56,254 nucleotides of DNA from VBKO01 sp036393835 (GTDB lineage Bacteria > Myxococcota > Myxococcia > Myxococcales > 40CM-4-68-19), in contig DASWGI010000112.1 of assembly GCA_036393835.1 (NCBI GenBank), forward strand, positions 1 through 56,254, in the 5' to 3' direction. Numbering within the stretch: position 1 is the first letter of the stretch; every line of letters begins with the position of its first letter. This document shows positions 31,457-39,991 of the stretch, in pieces. Made by a program: the position numbers and the translations under genes. The notes beneath the pieces were generated by a model. That model saw only the letters and a list, made by a program, of their open reading frames with translations. It was not told the DNA's origin and made no database searches.

Positions 31457-32446
31457 TCACGCGGCGAAGAGAAAGTCGCGTCCTTCCTGGAACCCGCGCG
31501 TCGCCAGCTCTGCGCGGATGTCCTCCCGCGCCCCCGCCCTGCCCACTGCGCAGAGGATCAGCGCTCCGTCCGGCGCGCGCAGCTCCGCGGGCGCGACGAC
31601 GCGCAGTCCGCGCGCCACGCGCTTGCGCGGGTCCACGTCCCAGAAGCGGCGGGGACGCAGCCCGTGCGCCTCCAGCGCCCGCGCCAGCCGCTTGCCCGTC
31701 GGTCCCGCGCCCCACATGTCGAACGAGCGTTCCCGGAGCGGGCCCGTTGCGAGGTGGTGGGCGCGCAGCTCGGTCATCTGCTCCGGCCTGTACGCCCCGC
31801 CGTTGCGAGTCAGCCGGCCTGGTGAGTCGCGCCACCAGAGCAGGACCTGGGGAACTTTCGCCAGCCGCCACCCGCCCGCCGCCAGCCGGAGCAGCAGGTC
31901 CCAGTCCTCCGCCCACCCGGCGTCGCGCCAGCCCCCCACCGCCTCGAGCGCCTCGCGGCGGAAGGTGGTGCTGGGGTGCACCAGCGGCGCCTCGACGAAT
32001 CGCGCCGCGTCGCACTGCTCTGGAGTGACCACGGAGTCCAGCCACGCCTCGAGCCGGGCGAGGCCAGGCGTGAGCGGCCGCGGGAAGCACCGGACGAGGC
32101 TGCCGACCGCGCCGAGCGAGACGTCGCCGGCGAGCATCTCCGCTTGCAGGCGGAGCCGGTCCGGATCCACCAGGTCGTCCGCGTCCATGCGCGCGATCAA
32201 GTCGCCGCGGCAGCGGGCGAGCCCCAGCTGCAGCGCCGCGACCAGACCGCGGCCCTCGCCCGGGAAGACCCGCACGCGCGCGTCCGACTGCGCGAAGTGC
32301 GCCAGCGCCTCGCCCGTCCCGTCGGTCGACGCGTCGTCGATGCAGATCACCTCGAACGGGGGCGCCCCGCGCTGCCGCAGGATCCCCTCCAGCGCGGCGC
32401 CGGCGGTCGCCGCTGCGTTCCGCGCCGGCAAGAGCACGCTGATCAC
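31457..32446 (-). CDS. Family 2 glycosyltransferase with C-terminal Rossmann-like extension
   Basis: 329 residues. The GT-A domain starts ISVLLPARNAAATAGAALEGIL, with ICIDDASTDGTGEAL and the DXD-like ARMDADDLVDPDRL; acceptor-side residues include AEDWDLLLRL. After residue ~240 comes a second alpha/beta region, DMWGAGPTGKRLARALEAHGLRPRRFWDVDPRKR...LILCAVGRAGAREDI, a nucleotide-binding-like fold seen in some GT2 proteins. It likely adds a sugar to a surface glycan. GTG start without a clear ribosome-binding site. Confidence 0.88.
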   Translation of the reverse strand: MISVLLPARNAAATAGAALEGILRQRGAPPFEVICIDDASTDGTGEALAHFAQSDARVRVFPGEGRGLVAALQLGLARCRGDLIARMDADDLVDPDRLRLQAEMLAGDVSLGAVGSLVRCFPRPLTPGLARLEAWLDSVVTPEQCDAARFVEAPLVHPSTTFRREALEAVGGWRDAGWAEDWDLLLRLAAGGWRLAKVPQVLLWWRDSPGRLTRNGGAYRPEQMTELRAHHLATGPLRERSFDMWGAGPTGKRLARALEAHGLRPRRFWDVDPRKRVARGLRVVAPAELRAPDGALILCAVGRAGAREDIRAELATRGFQEGRDFLFAA

Positions 32447-32533
32447 GGCCGGAGGATATCGCTGTACCGCAATCGACGCCGCGCCGCGGACGGGTTTACG
32501 GGCGGACGCGGTCCGCGCGAATCTCTCCGTGCA

Positions 32534-32752
32534 ATGCCCGCCTTGCACGAGCTGCCGCCTCGGGACCATCAGGGGACCTTGCGGGCGGTCGTCGAGGCGC
32601 CCAAGGGCGCGCGCGTGAAGACCAAGTGGGATCCGAAGCTGGACACCACCTTCTTCACCGACAAGGACGCGCGCTCGCTGGGGTTCGCGGGACCGGGCGC
32701 GGCGCGGCGGCTGGTCCACGACGCCGTGGACGCGTACGAGAGGAAGCGGTGA
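32534..32752 (+). CDS. Miniature inorganic-pyrophosphatase-like protein (core deleted)
   Basis: 72 residues. The first 35 (HELPPRDHQGTLRAVVEAPKGARVKTKWDPKLD) match the N-terminus of soluble family I pyrophosphatases (vvxExPkGsrxKyexdp), and the last 25 (GFAGPGAARRLVHDAVDAYERK) resemble the C-terminal helix. The ~100 residues between, which hold the acidic metal-binding core, are missing, so no hydrolase activity is expected. Its stop overlaps the GTG of the CHAD gene (GTGA), so the remnant still drives coupled translation. The C-terminal match is the weaker half of the argument. Confidence 0.6.
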   Translation: MPALHELPPRDHQGTLRAVVEAPKGARVKTKWDPKLDTTFFTDKDARSLGFAGPGAARRLVHDAVDAYERKR

Positions 32753-33549
32753 CGCGGCCGGCAAAGGTGTCGGGGCTGCGCGCGGAGACGCCCCTGCGCG
32801 CCGCCGCCGAGCAGCTGCTGCACGCGCGGCTGGCCGACGTGCGCGCGGCGGAAGCGCGTGCCGCGCGGCGGCTGGATGCGAAGACCGTCCACGATCTGCG
32901 GGTCGCCTGCCGCAGGCTCCGCGCAGCCGTGAAGATGTTCGGCAAGAAGCGGCTGCGGGCGCTGGACGGCCGCATCGAGCGCCTGCAGGACGCGCTGGGG
33001 GAGGTGCGCGATCTGCAACTGCAGCTGCGCTGGCTTGCGCGCCACCGCGCCGACGTCCGAGAGGTCGGGAGGCGCCTGCGCGACGCCGAGGCCCGCCTGC
33101 GCCTCGTGCTCGCGCTCTGGACGCGCCGGTCGGAGCCGCTGCTCCTGCGCGCTTTGACTGGCGTGCACGCCGGGGGCCGCCTGGGAGGCTCGCGGACCCG
33201 CAAGCGGCTGCGGAAGCGGATCGACAGGCTGGAAGAGGCTCTCGCCGGCGCGGAGCGGCTCGAGCCGCGCGAGGCGCACCTGCTCCGCATCGCGGCGAAG
33301 AAGCTGCGCTACGACGCCGAGCTCTTGCGGAATGCCTTCGACCTCGCGGGCGCGATCGCAGTGTTGTCCGAGGTGCAGAGCGCGCTGGGAGAGCTGCACG
33401 ATGCCGACGTGGGTCTCGAGAGGGTGCGGGCGAAGCCACGGCTCGCGCGTGCCGCGCGCGCGGAGCGCTCGCGGATCACCGCTCTCGCGCGGCGCAGCGT
33501 GCGTCGCGCGAAGCTGCTCTGCTCGAGGCTCCGGAAGGAACGGCTGTGA
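32749..33549 (+). CDS. CHAD domain protein
   Basis: 266 residues, one CHAD domain: two bundles rich in Arg/Lys and His, with AKTVHDLRVACRRLRAAVKMF and LQDALGEVRDLQLQ in the first and RIAAKKLRYDAELLRNAF and ELHDADVGL in the second. CHAD domains bind inorganic polyphosphate. Coupling to a pyrophosphatase-derived mini-protein fits a phosphate/polyphosphate theme. The C-terminus is strongly basic (RSVRRAKLLCSRLRKERL). Confidence 0.92.
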   Translation: MTRPAKVSGLRAETPLRAAAEQLLHARLADVRAAEARAARRLDAKTVHDLRVACRRLRAAVKMFGKKRLRALDGRIERLQDALGEVRDLQLQLRWLARHRADVREVGRRLRDAEARLRLVLALWTRRSEPLLLRALTGVHAGGRLGGSRTRKRLRKRIDRLEEALAGAERLEPREAHLLRIAAKKLRYDAELLRNAFDLAGAIAVLSEVQSALGELHDADVGLERVRAKPRLARAARAERSRITALARRSVRRAKLLCSRLRKERL

Positions 33550-33672
33550 ACGGTCACCTGGCCGCGGCGAGCGGCGCCGGCGGCACGGGCGGAGCCCGGG
33601 AGAGGAGCCTGCGCAACCCTCCCGCGGTGGCGAGGAATTCCACGCGGCAGCCGGTTCACCGGTTCCGCCGTT

Positions 33673-34329
33673 CTACCTTGGCGCGTCACAGGACTTGAGG
33701 ACGCGGTCGCGGACGAAGAGCGCCAGGTTGTTTCGCCGCGGGCGGATGCGAATCTCCTTTTCGATGCAGCCGCGCCCGAACACGCTCTCGACCAACTCGC
33801 GAAGCTGCGCGGCGCGCAGGAACTGGACGCGGTCGCCGGTCAGGAAGCGATCGCTGAGCCACGCCAATGCGTGCGGTATGCCTGGAATCCGCTCCCATTC
33901 CTTGAGCACGAACCGCCCACCCGGCCGCAGCACGCGCCGGATGCCTTGCAGCAACGGCGCGCGCTCTTCCGGCGTCACGTGGTGCAGCACGTCCGCCAGC
34001 ACCACCACGTCGTACGCCGCCGGCGCCGATTCGGCGATCTGCTGGACAGACGCCTGCCGGAAGGCCGTCCGTGCCGGATGGCCCCGATACAAACGGCCGA
34101 TCCGCGGCGTAATGTCGATGCCGGTGATCGCGCTCTGCGGAAAGCATCTCGCGATCTCCTCCGTCAGCGAGCCCTCGCCGCAGCCCACCTCCAGGACGGC
34201 GTCCGCCGGGCCGCCGATGCGGATCTCCTCCGCGAGCTGGGCGAGATCGACGAAGTAGCCACGGTACAGGCGCCCGATCGGCACCTCCAACGGTCCAAGC
34301 ACGGCGCGGATGCGCGGTCCGAGCGGCAA
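33673..34329 (-). CDS. Class I SAM-dependent methyltransferase
   Basis: 218 residues with the SAM motifs VLEVGCGEGSLTEEIARCFP (motif I), ITGIDITPR, YDVVVLADVLHHVTPEERAPLL and LRPGGRFVLKEW. The proposed TTG start has GGGAGG six bases upstream and fits the conserved beginning LPLGPRIRAVLGPLEVPIGRLYRGYF; no ATG lies near. The position in a glycan island suggests sugar or lipid modification. Sequence 34330-34608 upstream has no gene; it separates this gene from the divergent membrane gene. Confidence 0.82.
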   Translation of the reverse strand: MPLGPRIRAVLGPLEVPIGRLYRGYFVDLAQLAEEIRIGGPADAVLEVGCGEGSLTEEIARCFPQSAITGIDITPRIGRLYRGHPARTAFRQASVQQIAESAPAAYDVVVLADVLHHVTPEERAPLLQGIRRVLRPGGRFVLKEWERIPGIPHALAWLSDRFLTGDRVQFLRAAQLRELVESVFGRGCIEKEIRIRPRRNNLALFVRDRVLKSCDAPR

Positions 34330-34608
34330 TCCCGACCTCCCGGGTCGCGGCGGCGTCAGCCACCTCGGCAGGTTGCCGAGGCCGGCTGACGCAGACGAGC
34401 TCGATTGTACAGGCTCTCGACGCGCATGCCGCTTTACGGCTGTGGCCGGCGCTGGCGGCCGAGGCGAAACGACGCCCGATCGCAGATCGACAGCCGTGTC
34501 CGATCGTCGCGAATTGTAGTCGCGCGTCGCACCGGCTCGCCTGAAGACGACGAAATCGGCATCCTTGCACGGCGTGTGTCGCGCTGTTAGCGTCGCCCGA
34601 CCCATCCG

Positions 34609-36330
34609 ATGCGCGCGATGTTCCCGCACACAGACGCAAGGCGCGCCCCGCTTCGAACCGAGATCGTGCTTTTCCGAGTCGCGATCGGGGCGCTCGTCCT
34701 ACTGCGGCTCTGGCTCGGTTCCCGGCTTCACGTCACGCCGAAGGTCGCGCCCCACGACGATCTGTTGTTCCTGGATCAAGCCAAAGCGCTGCTCGACGGC
34801 CAGTGGCTCGGCAAGCTCGACGCGCTCACGTTGATCAAGGGTCCCTTCTATCCCCTCTTCATCGCGGCCACCCAGGTGGCCGGCATTCGGCTCATCGCAG
34901 CCGAGCAATGGTTTTACGTCGCCTCGTGCGGTCTCTTCGCGGTGGCGCTGACCCCTTGGGTACCGAGCCGGTGGGGACGCGCTCTTGCATTCGCCGTGCT
35001 GGCCTTCAACCCGATGAGCTTCGCCACCGATCCCGCCACACGGGTGATCCGGGAAGGCATCTATCCCGCGCTCACGCTCGCCGTCCTTGCGTGCTCGATC
35101 GGGCTCGTTGCTCGGATTCATCGATCCCTCGCCGTGCGGACGGCGTGGGCGCTCGGGTTGGGCTTTGCGCTTTCCGCGTTCTGGCTCACCCGCGAGGAGG
35201 GCATCTGGATCGTTCCATCTCTCCTTGCCCTCGCTTCGATTGCAGTCCTGCAGCTGCGCGGATGGCCGGCAGCCCGGGCGAAGACCCTGCTTCACGCCGC
35301 GGTCATTCCGGCGTTCCTGCTGGTGGCGTCGATCGACGGCGTGATCGTGACCAACTGCCGGAGTACTCCGTCTGCGCGACGACCGAGTTCAGCACGGATT
35401 GGTTCTCCAGTGCGACGCGGGCCCTTTACCGGGTGAAGCCGCGGCAGGAAAAGCCGTACTACCTGCTTCCGCGCGAGGCGCGAGAACGCGCCTACGCGGT
35501 CAGCCCCGCCTTCCGCGAACTCCGGCCGTACATCGAGGGCCCGCTCGGCGAAGAGTGGATCCGGTACGGGCCCTGCGATGCCCTTCGAATTTGCGACGAC
35601 CTTGCGGGTAGCTGGGTCGTGTGGTCTGTCCGGGACGCCGTTCGAGATGGCGGGGTACTACCGTGCCGGCGCGGACGCAGTCGCGAGCTATTACAGACGG
35701 CTTGCCTCGGAGTTGGAGGAGGCGTGCTCCACCGGGCGGCTGGAGTGCACCGCCGCGGGGCGCTCCATCCTGCCGCCTTGGCGTGCGGACTACACCGCCC
35801 GGTTCATTCCGACCTTGTTTCGAGCCGGGTGGTTCGTCGCCTCGTTCACAGGGTTCACGCCAGGCAGCGACTCGTCTCGTGCACCGCCGAGAACGCTCGC
35901 AGTGTACGCCTCCGTTCGGGAATTCGACGAGTCCTGGGAAACGCCGCCCGTCCGCAGCATCCTGTCCGCGCTCGGCACCGCATACTCGGCAGTTCCACTC
36001 GCGCTCCTGCTTGCGATCGGGATCTACCTGCTCAGGTGTCGGATCGCTCTGAAAATCCGGAGGGACGTGCCGGTGCTCGTCGCGACGGGATCGATCGCGC
36101 TCGCGATACTGGCGCGACTCGTCCTCCTCACGCTCATCGACGTCACCTCGAGCCCCGGGATCAGCGTCCTGTATGCTGCTCCACTCTATCCGCTGGTGCT
36201 CGCATTCATCGTCCTCGCTCTCGGGCAGGCATGGTGGGCCCGGCAGAGCGCGCACGCCGACCTGCAAGGAGCAAGGGACGACCATGCAAGACCGCCACTG
36301 CTCTTGGCAGGTCCGAAGGGCCCGCCCTGA
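34609..36330 (+). pseudogene. GT-C-like membrane protein gene with two compensating frameshifts
   Basis: Read in one frame, 34609 to about 35350 encodes an Arg-start, acidic-loop membrane protein (PHDDLLFLDQAKALLDGQWLGKLD, later TREEGIWIVPSLL). The match then continues one frame lower (YSVCATTEFSTDWFSSATRALYRV ... LAGSWVVWSVRDAV, ~35355-35635) and returns to the first frame from about 35640 (MAGYYRAGADAVASYYRRLASELEEAC) through more helices to 36330. No stop interrupts the combined reading, which would be ~570 residues. Two opposite single-base changes ~290 bp apart explain it; either sequence errors or a young pseudogene. Confidence 0.75.
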
Positions 36331-36339
36331 CCGACGGCC

Positions 36340-37518
36340 TCACACCCAGCGGCCGGTGCGCGAGGCCTTCAGGATGGAGAGGAAGAAGCTGGAGAAGACG
36401 ATCTCCAGCCCCACCGCGCAGAGGGTGCCGCCGAGGATCGCGAGGTGCGTCGCCTTCGCATCCAAGGCGCCGCCATGGGTTGCGATCCAGCCGGCGAGGA
36501 TCCGCGCATCGACCGTCAGGCCGGCGAGGAAGATCATCGCACCGGCGACGATGCCGGTCTCCAGCCGCAGCCCTTCGAGCAGCCGTTCTGCGCCGGCGCT
36601 CTTGCCGACGCCGTCGAGGACGAACACGGCCTTGGCAAAAAGGCCGAGGATCGAGAGCTGTACCCCGACGATGGCGAGCGAGCTGCCCAGGAGCGCGAAA
36701 TGCGTGTTGAGCTGGTGGCCGAACACGGTCACCCTCGCGAAGGCCACGGCGGTGGCGAGGACGAGCCCGGCGGCCGAGATGATCGAGCCCGGCACGAGAA
36801 ACAGCCACAGGGGGCTGAACAGCAGCATGAAGCGAAGATGGCGCCACCCGTCGCGCCAGGTGCGCAGGTGGGGCCTGCGTCCCCGGCCATCCGGGCGCAG
36901 ACTGGTGGGGACCTCCCGCACGCTCAGCTTCTCCTGCGCGGCGCGGATGATCATCTCGCTGGCGAACTCCATCCCGGACGACCGCAGCGAGAGCCCGCGG
37001 ATCGCGTCGCGGGAGAAGCCGCGCATCCCGCAATGCGCGTCGCTGATCCCCGCCCCGAAGAAGAGATTCAGGATCCAGGTCAACACCGGGTTGCCGAGGA
37101 ACCGGTGGAGCAACGGCATCGCGCCTGGGTGGATGGTGCCGCGGAACCGGGAGCCCATGACCAGATGCGCCCCGGCGCGGAGCTGCGCGAGGAAGGCCGG
37201 GATGTCGCCGAAGTCGTAGCTGTCGTCCGCGTCCGCGATGACGACGTAGCGTCCCCTGGCGGCGTCGATCCCGGCGCGCAGGGCAGAGCCGTACCCGCGC
37301 GAGGGGACATGGATGACGCGGGCGCCCGACTCGCCGGCGAGCCGCTGGGAACCGTCGGTCGAGCCGTTGTCGGCCACCAGGATCTCCGCCGCGATGTCGT
37401 TCGCGCGGCAAGTCTCGCGCGCCTTGGCCACGCAGGCCCCGACGGTCCTCGCCTCGTCGAGGCAGGGCATCAGGACCGTCAGCTCGACTGGAGCGGCTTC
37501 GATCGCGGCGGCTTGCAT
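36340..37518 (-). CDS. Polyprenyl-phosphate glycosyltransferase (DPM/GT2 type) with C-terminal membrane helices
   Basis: 392 residues. GT-A domain: LTVLMPCLDEARTVGACV, LVADNGSTDGS, the catalytic IADADDSYDF, and SDAHCGMRGFSRDAI with GMEFASEMIIRA, a set typical of dolichol-phosphate-mannosyltransferase relatives. Four hydrophobic helices follow residue ~235. It probably charges undecaprenyl phosphate with a sugar that the neighbouring GT-C-like membrane proteins use as donor. It converges with the frameshifted gene, 9 bp apart. Confidence 0.9.
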   Translation of the reverse strand: MQAAAIEAAPVELTVLMPCLDEARTVGACVAKARETCRANDIAAEILVADNGSTDGSQRLAGESGARVIHVPSRGYGSALRAGIDAARGRYVVIADADDSYDFGDIPAFLAQLRAGAHLVMGSRFRGTIHPGAMPLLHRFLGNPVLTWILNLFFGAGISDAHCGMRGFSRDAIRGLSLRSSGMEFASEMIIRAAQEKLSVREVPTSLRPDGRGRRPHLRTWRDGWRHLRFMLLFSPLWLFLVPGSIISAAGLVLATAVAFARVTVFGHQLNTHFALLGSSLAIVGVQLSILGLFAKAVFVLDGVGKSAGAERLLEGLRLETGIVAGAMIFLAGLTVDARILAGWIATHGGALDAKATHLAILGGTLCAVGLEIVFSSFFLSILKASRTGRWV

Positions 37519-37552
37519 CGACGCCGCAACTCTATCGGCCGGTTTGCGCCGA

Positions 37553-38140
37553 TCAATTTCGCCGCCGGCTGACGGAAATGAATTCGTTGTAGTGAAAAAT
37601 GCGACCGACGGCTCGCGGGAAAGGAAACGAGTACTCCCGCACCGGAAGGAATCCCGCCTGCGCAACCGCTGCGCGGATCTTCGCCAGATCGAAGAACTCC
37701 ACGTGCGTAGGGTCGCTGCGAAACCCGGCCTCCTGCGGCGTCATCACGAGGATGCGACCCTCGGGCTTGAGCAGCGGCACGTGCTCCCGCAAGAGCTGCA
37801 CGAACTCGGCAAAGGTCATGTGCTCGGCGACGTGGGAGAGGAGCATGGAGTCGAAGCGCCCGGCCGCGTGGTGGTGCGAGCGGCGGAACTCCTCCGGCGT
37901 AAAGGCGATGAATCCCGCTCGGCGGCAGGCTTCCACCGAGTGCGGGTTGTGATCGACTCCGACGCCCGCCCCTCGCAAGTGGGACAGGTTGCGCCCCACG
38001 CCGCAACCGACCTCCAGCGTGAATCCGGGCCGCAGGCGCCGCAGGTTCCAGCGATAGGGCGCCTGGACGTCGAGGAGCCGCTTCCAGCGGGCGCCTTGCT
38101 CGCGCAAGAGCCTCCGCGTGTATTCCGCGTCCCTGGTCAT
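37553..38140 (-). CDS. SAM-dependent methyltransferase (UbiE/type 11 like)
   Basis: 195 residues: LEVGCGVGRNLSHLRGAGVGVDHNPHSVEACR gives motif I and the acidic residue binding the SAM ribose; FDSMLLSHVAEHMTFAEFVQLL and LLKPEGRILVMTPQEAGF follow. The start overlaps the stop of the preceding glycosyltransferase gene in ATGA. Likely methylates a sugar, lipid or polyketide-like surface group; exact substrate unknown. Confidence 0.87.
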   Translation of the reverse strand: MTRDAEYTRRLLREQGARWKRLLDVQAPYRWNLRRLRPGFTLEVGCGVGRNLSHLRGAGVGVDHNPHSVEACRRAGFIAFTPEEFRRSHHHAAGRFDSMLLSHVAEHMTFAEFVQLLREHVPLLKPEGRILVMTPQEAGFRSDPTHVEFFDLAKIRAAVAQAGFLPVREYSFPFPRAVGRIFHYNEFISVSRRRN

Positions 38141-39096
38141 GCCGCTGCGCGGGCGCGGCCGCGTTCGCCGAGCAGGCGCAGGCGCGCTGCCACCCGCTCG
38201 GCGATGCGCGAGTCGCGCAGGTAGCGCCTCCAGCCGGACGGACCGAGGGCGAGAAAGGCTGCGCTCAGCCTTGCCCAGGGGGCGGCGCGGCGGTGCAGCC
38301 CGCCCGCCAGCGCCAGGTTCAGCTCCACGGAGAACTCGGCGACCGACGCGAGGTGCCGGTCGCCTCCCGCCGCGGCGGGCAGGTGCCGGCGCAGGACGGT
38401 CTCCAGTTGCAGACGCAGGTCCTCGCCGCCGGCCGATCGCTGCGCGGTCTGCGAGGCGGCGTGGATGCGGAACGCGGCCAGTGGTTCCGGGTGGTGAAGG
38501 ACGGTGCCTCCGCGCGAGAGCTTCAGCCAGAGATCCCAGTCGGCAGCGTACCAGAGCGACTCGTCCATGCCGCCGGCTTGCAGCGCCAGGTCGCGCCGGA
38601 AGAGCGGCGCCGGCACGGCCAGGAAATTCTGCACGATGAGCCGCTCCAGCACGAGCGCCGGGTCGACCCTGCCCGGCGGCAGGGGACAGCGCCAGCGGCC
38701 GAGGCGCGCGCCGCGCGCATCGACGAACCACGACGGGTGCACGACGAGCGCGGCATCAGGAGCGGCGTCCAGCGCCGCGCGCAGCGCCCGCAGCCGCCCG
38801 TCCATCCAGAGGTCGTCCTGGTGGAGCAGGCAGGCGTACTCCCCGCGGGCGACCGCGAGCCCGTGGTTGGTGCTCGCCACCCAATTTCCGCTTCGCGGGC
38901 GTCGCACGATGCGCAGCGGCAGCCGGGAAGAGTACGTCTCCAGGGTGGCGACGGTCCCATCCTCGGACCCGTCGTCGACCGCGATCACCTCGAATTCGCC
39001 ACCCGCCTGCTGGGCGCGGATGCTCTCGAGCGCCGCCACCAGGAACGCGCCACCGTTGTACGTGGGCATGAGGACCGAGAGCCACGGCGTGCTCAT
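38137..39096 (-). CDS. Family 2 glycosyltransferase
   Basis: 319 residues. LSVLMPTYNGGAFLVAALESIRAQ, VIAVDDGSEDGT, the variant DXD LLHQDDLWMDGR, and an acceptor loop AADWDLWLKLSRGGTVLHHPEPLAAFRIH typical of rhamnosyl- or related GT2 enzymes. The C-terminal ~90 residues are amphipathic and basic. ATG at 39096 is preferred; an upstream in-frame Met lies in non-conserved sequence. Confidence 0.88.
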   Translation of the reverse strand: MSTPWLSVLMPTYNGGAFLVAALESIRAQQAGGEFEVIAVDDGSEDGTVATLETYSSRLPLRIVRRPRSGNWVASTNHGLAVARGEYACLLHQDDLWMDGRLRALRAALDAAPDAALVVHPSWFVDARGARLGRWRCPLPPGRVDPALVLERLIVQNFLAVPAPLFRRDLALQAGGMDESLWYAADWDLWLKLSRGGTVLHHPEPLAAFRIHAASQTAQRSAGGEDLRLQLETVLRRHLPAAAGGDRHLASVAEFSVELNLALAGGLHRRAAPWARLSAAFLALGPSGWRRYLRDSRIAERVAARLRLLGERGRARAAA

Positions 39097-39179
39097 CTTC
39101 GCCGCCTCGTTCCGGGGCTTGCAGCCGGGCCATGATACCTTACCGCTCCGATGGCCCGCAGGCTGCCGAGCGCGCATCG

Positions 39180-39947
39180 ATGAGGAAAGTGAGGTTCCTG
39201 GGCAGCCTCCTGGCCGAGAACGGCCTCCTCTGGACGTTCGGGTGGGCGCTCTCGCAGCTCCTCAAGGGCGTGCTCGGGCGGGTGGAGCGGGGCCTGGAGG
39301 CGCTGGAGCGCCGGCGCGGGCTCCCGGGGCTCAGCGGCGCGGCGACCAACCGGAGAATCTGGGATGCCTACGACTGGCGCCGCCGCGGCGAGGAGTGGAC
39401 CCCGTCTGCCGAATGGAAGGAGTCGCTGACCGCGCTCATCCAGGAGCGCGCGCCCAAGCAAGAGGCCATCCTCGAAATCGGGCCTGGCGCAGGACGGTGG
39501 ACCGAGGCGCTCCAGAAGCTGGCCGGCTCGCTGACCGTCGTCGACGTCTCGCGGACGAGCATCGAAGCGTGCCGCGCGCGATTCGCAGGTTGCGAGAACG
39601 TCCGCTACCTGGTGAACGATGGACGGACGCTGCCGGGCATCGCCGATGAGTCGATCGACTTCATCTGGTCGTTCGACACTTTCGTCCACGTCTCGCCGGA
39701 GGATACTGCCGCCTACGCCGGCGAGTTCCGGCGCGTCCTGCGCCGAGGCGGGCGCGGCATCGTCCACCATCCCGCGGCGGGAGGCCTGCGCGGCGGGTTC
39801 CGTAGCCGCATGACCAGCGAGGCGTTCGCGTCCCTCCTGCGCTCCAGCGGGCTCGTTCCGCTCGAGCAGTTCGATGCGTGGGGACCGCAAGGCGCGTTCG
39901 ACGTCAAGCACTTCGAGGACGCGATCACCGTCTTCGTCAAGGAGTGA
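39180..39947 (+). CDS. SAM-dependent methyltransferase
   Basis: 255 residues; the first ~70 form a basic helical leader (MRKVRFLGSLLAENGLLWTFGWALSQLLKG), then the methyltransferase fold ILEIGPGAGRWTEALQKLA, LTVVDVSRTSIEACRARF, IDFIWSFDTFVHVSPEDTAAYAGEF. I chose 39180 over 39132 because a -10-like TACCTT (39136-39141) lies inside the longer form. It is divergent from the GT2 gene, and converges on the membrane protein gene. Confidence 0.85.
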   Translation: MRKVRFLGSLLAENGLLWTFGWALSQLLKGVLGRVERGLEALERRRGLPGLSGAATNRRIWDAYDWRRRGEEWTPSAEWKESLTALIQERAPKQEAILEIGPGAGRWTEALQKLAGSLTVVDVSRTSIEACRARFAGCENVRYLVNDGRTLPGIADESIDFIWSFDTFVHVSPEDTAAYAGEFRRVLRRGGRGIVHHPAAGGLRGGFRSRMTSEAFASLLRSSGLVPLEQFDAWGPQGAFDVKHFEDAITVFVKE

Positions 39948-39991
39948 GCCAGAGGCCTCGCGCCGCGCGCCCCCGGTGGCGGCGGTCGTGC

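Noticed and set aside
35345..35650. Programmed ribosomal frameshift in the membrane protein gene
   Set aside because: Two shifts in opposite directions would be needed and no slippery heptamer with a downstream structure is evident at either point.
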